DNA of 9,439 nt, taken from the NCBI GenBank assembly GCA_044375105.1, contig JBILNK010000169.1:1-9439 (forward strand), given 5' to 3'. The notes beneath the pieces are model-generated. The model was not told the DNA's origin. It did no database searches and worked only from the letters and a program-made list of their open reading frames with translations. The position numbers and the translations under genes were made by a program. The DNA comes from JBIKLM01 sp044375105. GTDB lineage: Bacteria; Planctomycetota; UBA1135; GCA-002686595. Positions 7,862-9,439 of this stretch are shown here, piece after piece (position 1 is the stretch's first letter; each line of letters begins with the position of its first letter).

Positions 7862-7928
7862 GGCAGCCGGGCAACGGCAGTTGTGCGCGGTCCATAAGTT
7901 CCGGGTCTCGGGGAATCCCGAACGATCG

Positions 7929-7957
7929 CCGGATTGGCTCGGCAGGAGCCAACCCGG
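7929..7957 (-). terminator. Stem-loop downstream of the TPR gene
   Basis: CCGG A TTGGCTC (7929-7940) pairs with GAGCCAA C CCGG (7946-7957) around a GGCAG loop, giving 11 bp with one A/C mismatch. It lies about 145 bases past the TPR gene stop on the minus strand. There is no T-run on either side. A role in ending or protecting the TPR transcript is plausible but unproven. Confidence 0.4.
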
Positions 7958-7980
7958 CCCGGCCCCCGCGTGGCCTTTGG

Positions 7981-8019
7981 CCCTGGGACGGCCGGCGGCC
8001 CTACGCTTGGCCGTCAGGG
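7981..8019 (-). terminator. Inverted repeat near the TPR gene 3' end
   Basis: GACGGCC (7987-7993) pairs with GGCCGTC (8009-8015), and CCCT (7981-7984) pairs with AGGG (8016-8019) across a two-base bulge, with a 15-base loop. It is the structure closest to the TPR stop, about 84 bases beyond it. No T-run is present. Confidence 0.3.
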
Positions 8020-8102
8020 GCTCTCAGGGCTGCGCTCGCGCCGCCGTCGCAGCCCGATTTGGCCGAGGGCCGGCGAGACGATCCGTGGGCCGAGACCCGG
8101 GC

Positions 8103-9439
8103 TCAGCCCGCCAATTCGCGGAAGCGCGGCAGTTCGCGCAGGCTGTCGAGGTCGGTGTTGCTCCACAGCTCGCTCTGCACGTAATAGCCCCGCGCCTGGG
8201 CCTCGCTGAGCGCTTCGACGGCCTGCTCGCGGTCGCCGATCAGGGACAGGATGCAGGCGCTGTGAAAAAGCGTGTAGCCATCTCGCGGCGCGACTTCGCG
8301 GGCTTTCTGGCAGACCCGCCGGGCCTCCTCGGCGCCGGACATGCGGGCCAGCAGCAGACCCATGTGCAGGCGCGCCTCCTGGTTGTCCTCCACCTGGGCG
8401 AGCTCGCTGCGCGCGGCGGCGATGCCGAGATCGCCGATCTCGAGGCTCTCCTCGTGGCGGTTCAGGCGCTGCAGCACGTTGAACAGGTGGTCGTAGGAGG
8501 CGATCGCCGCCGGGCGCAGATTGATCGCCTTGCGCAGCAGCGGGGCCGCGGCCTTGAAATTCCCGAGGCGCGCCTCGAGGGCGCCCATCAGACGGTGCGC
8601 CAGCCATTCCTGGTTGTCGAGCTGGATCGCCAGACGGTATTCGCGCAGAGCGTCCTCGCGCTGGCCGGTCATCGAATAGGCGAAGCCCAGGGAGGTGTGG
8701 GCTTCGGCGCAGCGCGGGTCGATCAGCAGCGCCCGCCGCGCGCACTCCTGGGCCTGCTCGATGAAGCTGCGATCGCCATCCCAGTACAGGAACTTGCGCA
8801 CCAGGGCCTCGGCCAGGCCGGCGTGCGCCTTGGCTAGGCCCGGATCGGCGCTGATCGCGCTCTCGAAGCGCACGATGGCCGCCAGCAGGTGCTTGGCGCG
8901 GCCCCGGTGCATGACCTGGTGGGCGGCCTGGAGCAGGCTCTCGGCCTTGCCCGAATCGCGCCGCACGGCCGGCGCCGGGCGCAGCGCCTCCTCGCGCAGA
9001 TGGCGTCGGATGGCCCGCGCCAGGCTGCTGACCAGCTGGGCCTGCAGGCCCCACTCGTCCGGGTCCTCGTGGCGGACTTCGTGGGCCCAGGGCTCGACCT
9101 CGGTGCGGCCACCCAGCAGCCGGATCATTTCGACGGCCACCGTGCCGGTGTGGCCTTCCACGTGCAGCCGTCCGCGCAGCCACCAATCCACGGAGCTCGC
9201 CGCGGGCCGTGTGTCCTGCTTTTGTGGGACGAGCTCGAGTTCGCTGCTGCGCTCGAGCTCGGCCACCAGATCGCGGCGCAGCCCGGCCGCGAAGGCGCGT
9301 CCCTGCTCGTCCTCCGGTTCGGCGCTGAAGGGCGCGACGGCCAGCCGGCCCTTGAGCGGCGTCTCGACCGCCGCGACCGCGCCCGACATCCCCTCGACGA
9401 GTCCCTGCAGTTCGGCGTGCAGGGCCATGCCGTTCAGGA
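8103..9439 (-). CDS. TPR-repeat protein with TolB-like N-terminal domain, 5' end outside window
   Basis: The frame is open to the window edge, so the gene is probably cut. The ATG at 9428 gives 441 residues but would start inside a leader segment, and the upstream codons (Leu-Asn-Gly) are open. Residues 28-145 (GRLAVAPFSAE, AAGLRRDLVAELER, LRGRLHVEG, then a QAQLVSSLARAIRRHL helix) have the layout of the TolB-like N-terminal domain found before TPRs in adenylate cyclase-like, CadC-like and kinase-linked regulators. From about 165 to 415 there are roughly six TPR units, the clearest at 240-273 (AEAHTSLGFAYSMTGQREDA) and 350-383. The C-terminus DLDSLRELPRFRELAG is a common ending of such TPR proteins. 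No catalytic domain, signal peptide or membrane helix is visible in this part. The missing N-terminus may carry a Ser/Thr kinase or a winged-helix domain, but that is a guess from family architecture. A regulatory or scaffolding role by protein-protein contact is likely; its target is unknown. Confidence 0.85.
   Translation of the reverse strand, partial: LNGMALHAELQGLVEGMSGAVAAVETPLKGRLAVAPFSAEPEDEQGRAFAAGLRRDLVAELERSSELELVPQKQDTRPAASSVDWWLRGRLHVEGHTGTVAVEMIRLLGGRTEVEPWAHEVRHEDPDEWGLQAQLVSSLARAIRRHLREEALRPAPAVRRDSGKAESLLQAAHQVMHRGRAKHLLAAIVRFESAISADPGLAKAHAGLAEALVRKFLYWDGDRSFIEQAQECARRALLIDPRCAEAHTSLGFAYSMTGQREDALREYRLAIQLDNQEWLAHRLMGALEARLGNFKAAAPLLRKAINLRPAAIASYDHLFNVLQRLNRHEESLEIGDLGIAAARSELAQVEDNQEARLHMGLLLARMSGAEEARRVCQKAREVAPRDGYTLFHSACILSLIGDREQAVEALSEAQARGYYVQSELWSNTDLDSLRELPRFRELAG

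Larger units (their letters stand above)
7494..8102. other. 609-base hairpin-rich spacer between typA and the TPR gene
   Basis: No frame here gives a convincing protein, and no tRNA or known RNA was recognised. It must contain the typA promoter (minus strand, near the 7494 end) and the 3' end of the TPR-gene transcript, though no clear -35/-10 pair stands out. Three strong inverted repeats, listed separately, lie at 7837-7861, 7929-7957 and 7981-8019. All are downstream of the TPR gene's stop codon at 8103, so they could form a series of 3'-end structures for that message. Confidence 0.45.

Noticed and set aside
7494..8102. tRNA or structured RNA gene in the typA-TPR spacer
   Set aside because: GTTCG-like strings occur but have no matching acceptor stem, anticodon arm or CCA-side geometry; only simple hairpins are present.

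Overview
The window is GC-rich bacterial chromosome (about two thirds G+C or more by eye) and carries the end of an aerobic respiratory operon, a translation GTPase gene and a TPR-protein gene. I see no mobile element, CRISPR array, tRNA or rRNA. The oxidase is a caa3-type, A2-family heme-copper cytochrome c oxidase, a kind known from Rhodothermus, Thermus and several GC-rich phyla such as Planctomycetota, Acidobacteriota and Myxococcota. Codon use and the translation GTPase fit that group. I lean towards Planctomycetota or a neighbouring phylum, but nothing here settles it.

Layout. Bases 1-717 hold the 3' part of coxB (subunit II with the CuA site and a fused cytochrome c domain; its 5' end is outside the window). 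It is followed on the + strand by coxA (822-2525, subunit I), coxC (2708-3553, subunit III) and coxD (3609-4121, subunit IV). The spacers between them are C-rich and show no Shine-Dalgarno sequence, and the coxA-coxC spacer carries a strong stem-loop. After about 626 bases without a convincing gene comes a second, diverged subunit III-like gene (4748-5380, +). A GC-rich spacer with hairpins (5381-5603) separates it from the convergent typA/bipA gene (5604-7493, -). A 609-base hairpin-rich spacer (7494-8102) follows, and then a minus-strand gene (8103 to beyond 9439) for a TPR protein with a TolB-like N-terminal domain, cut by the window end.

How the genes work together. CoxB takes electrons through its heme c and CuA. 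CoxA reduces O2 to water at heme a3-CuB and pumps protons through an A2-type pathway in which the usual helix-VI glutamate is replaced by a YSHPxVY motif. CoxC and CoxD are small membrane subunits; both carry histidine-rich soluble tails, and CoxC has an extra loop of about 70 residues. The distal subunit III paralogue probably belongs to the same or a related oxidase. TypA and the TPR protein are on the opposite strand and have no evident link to the oxidase.

The coding content is mostly recognisable and conventional. The points worth a second look are the diverged second COX3, the His-rich tails, the CoxC loop insertion, the C-rich leaders without Shine-Dalgarno sequences and the structured spacers.
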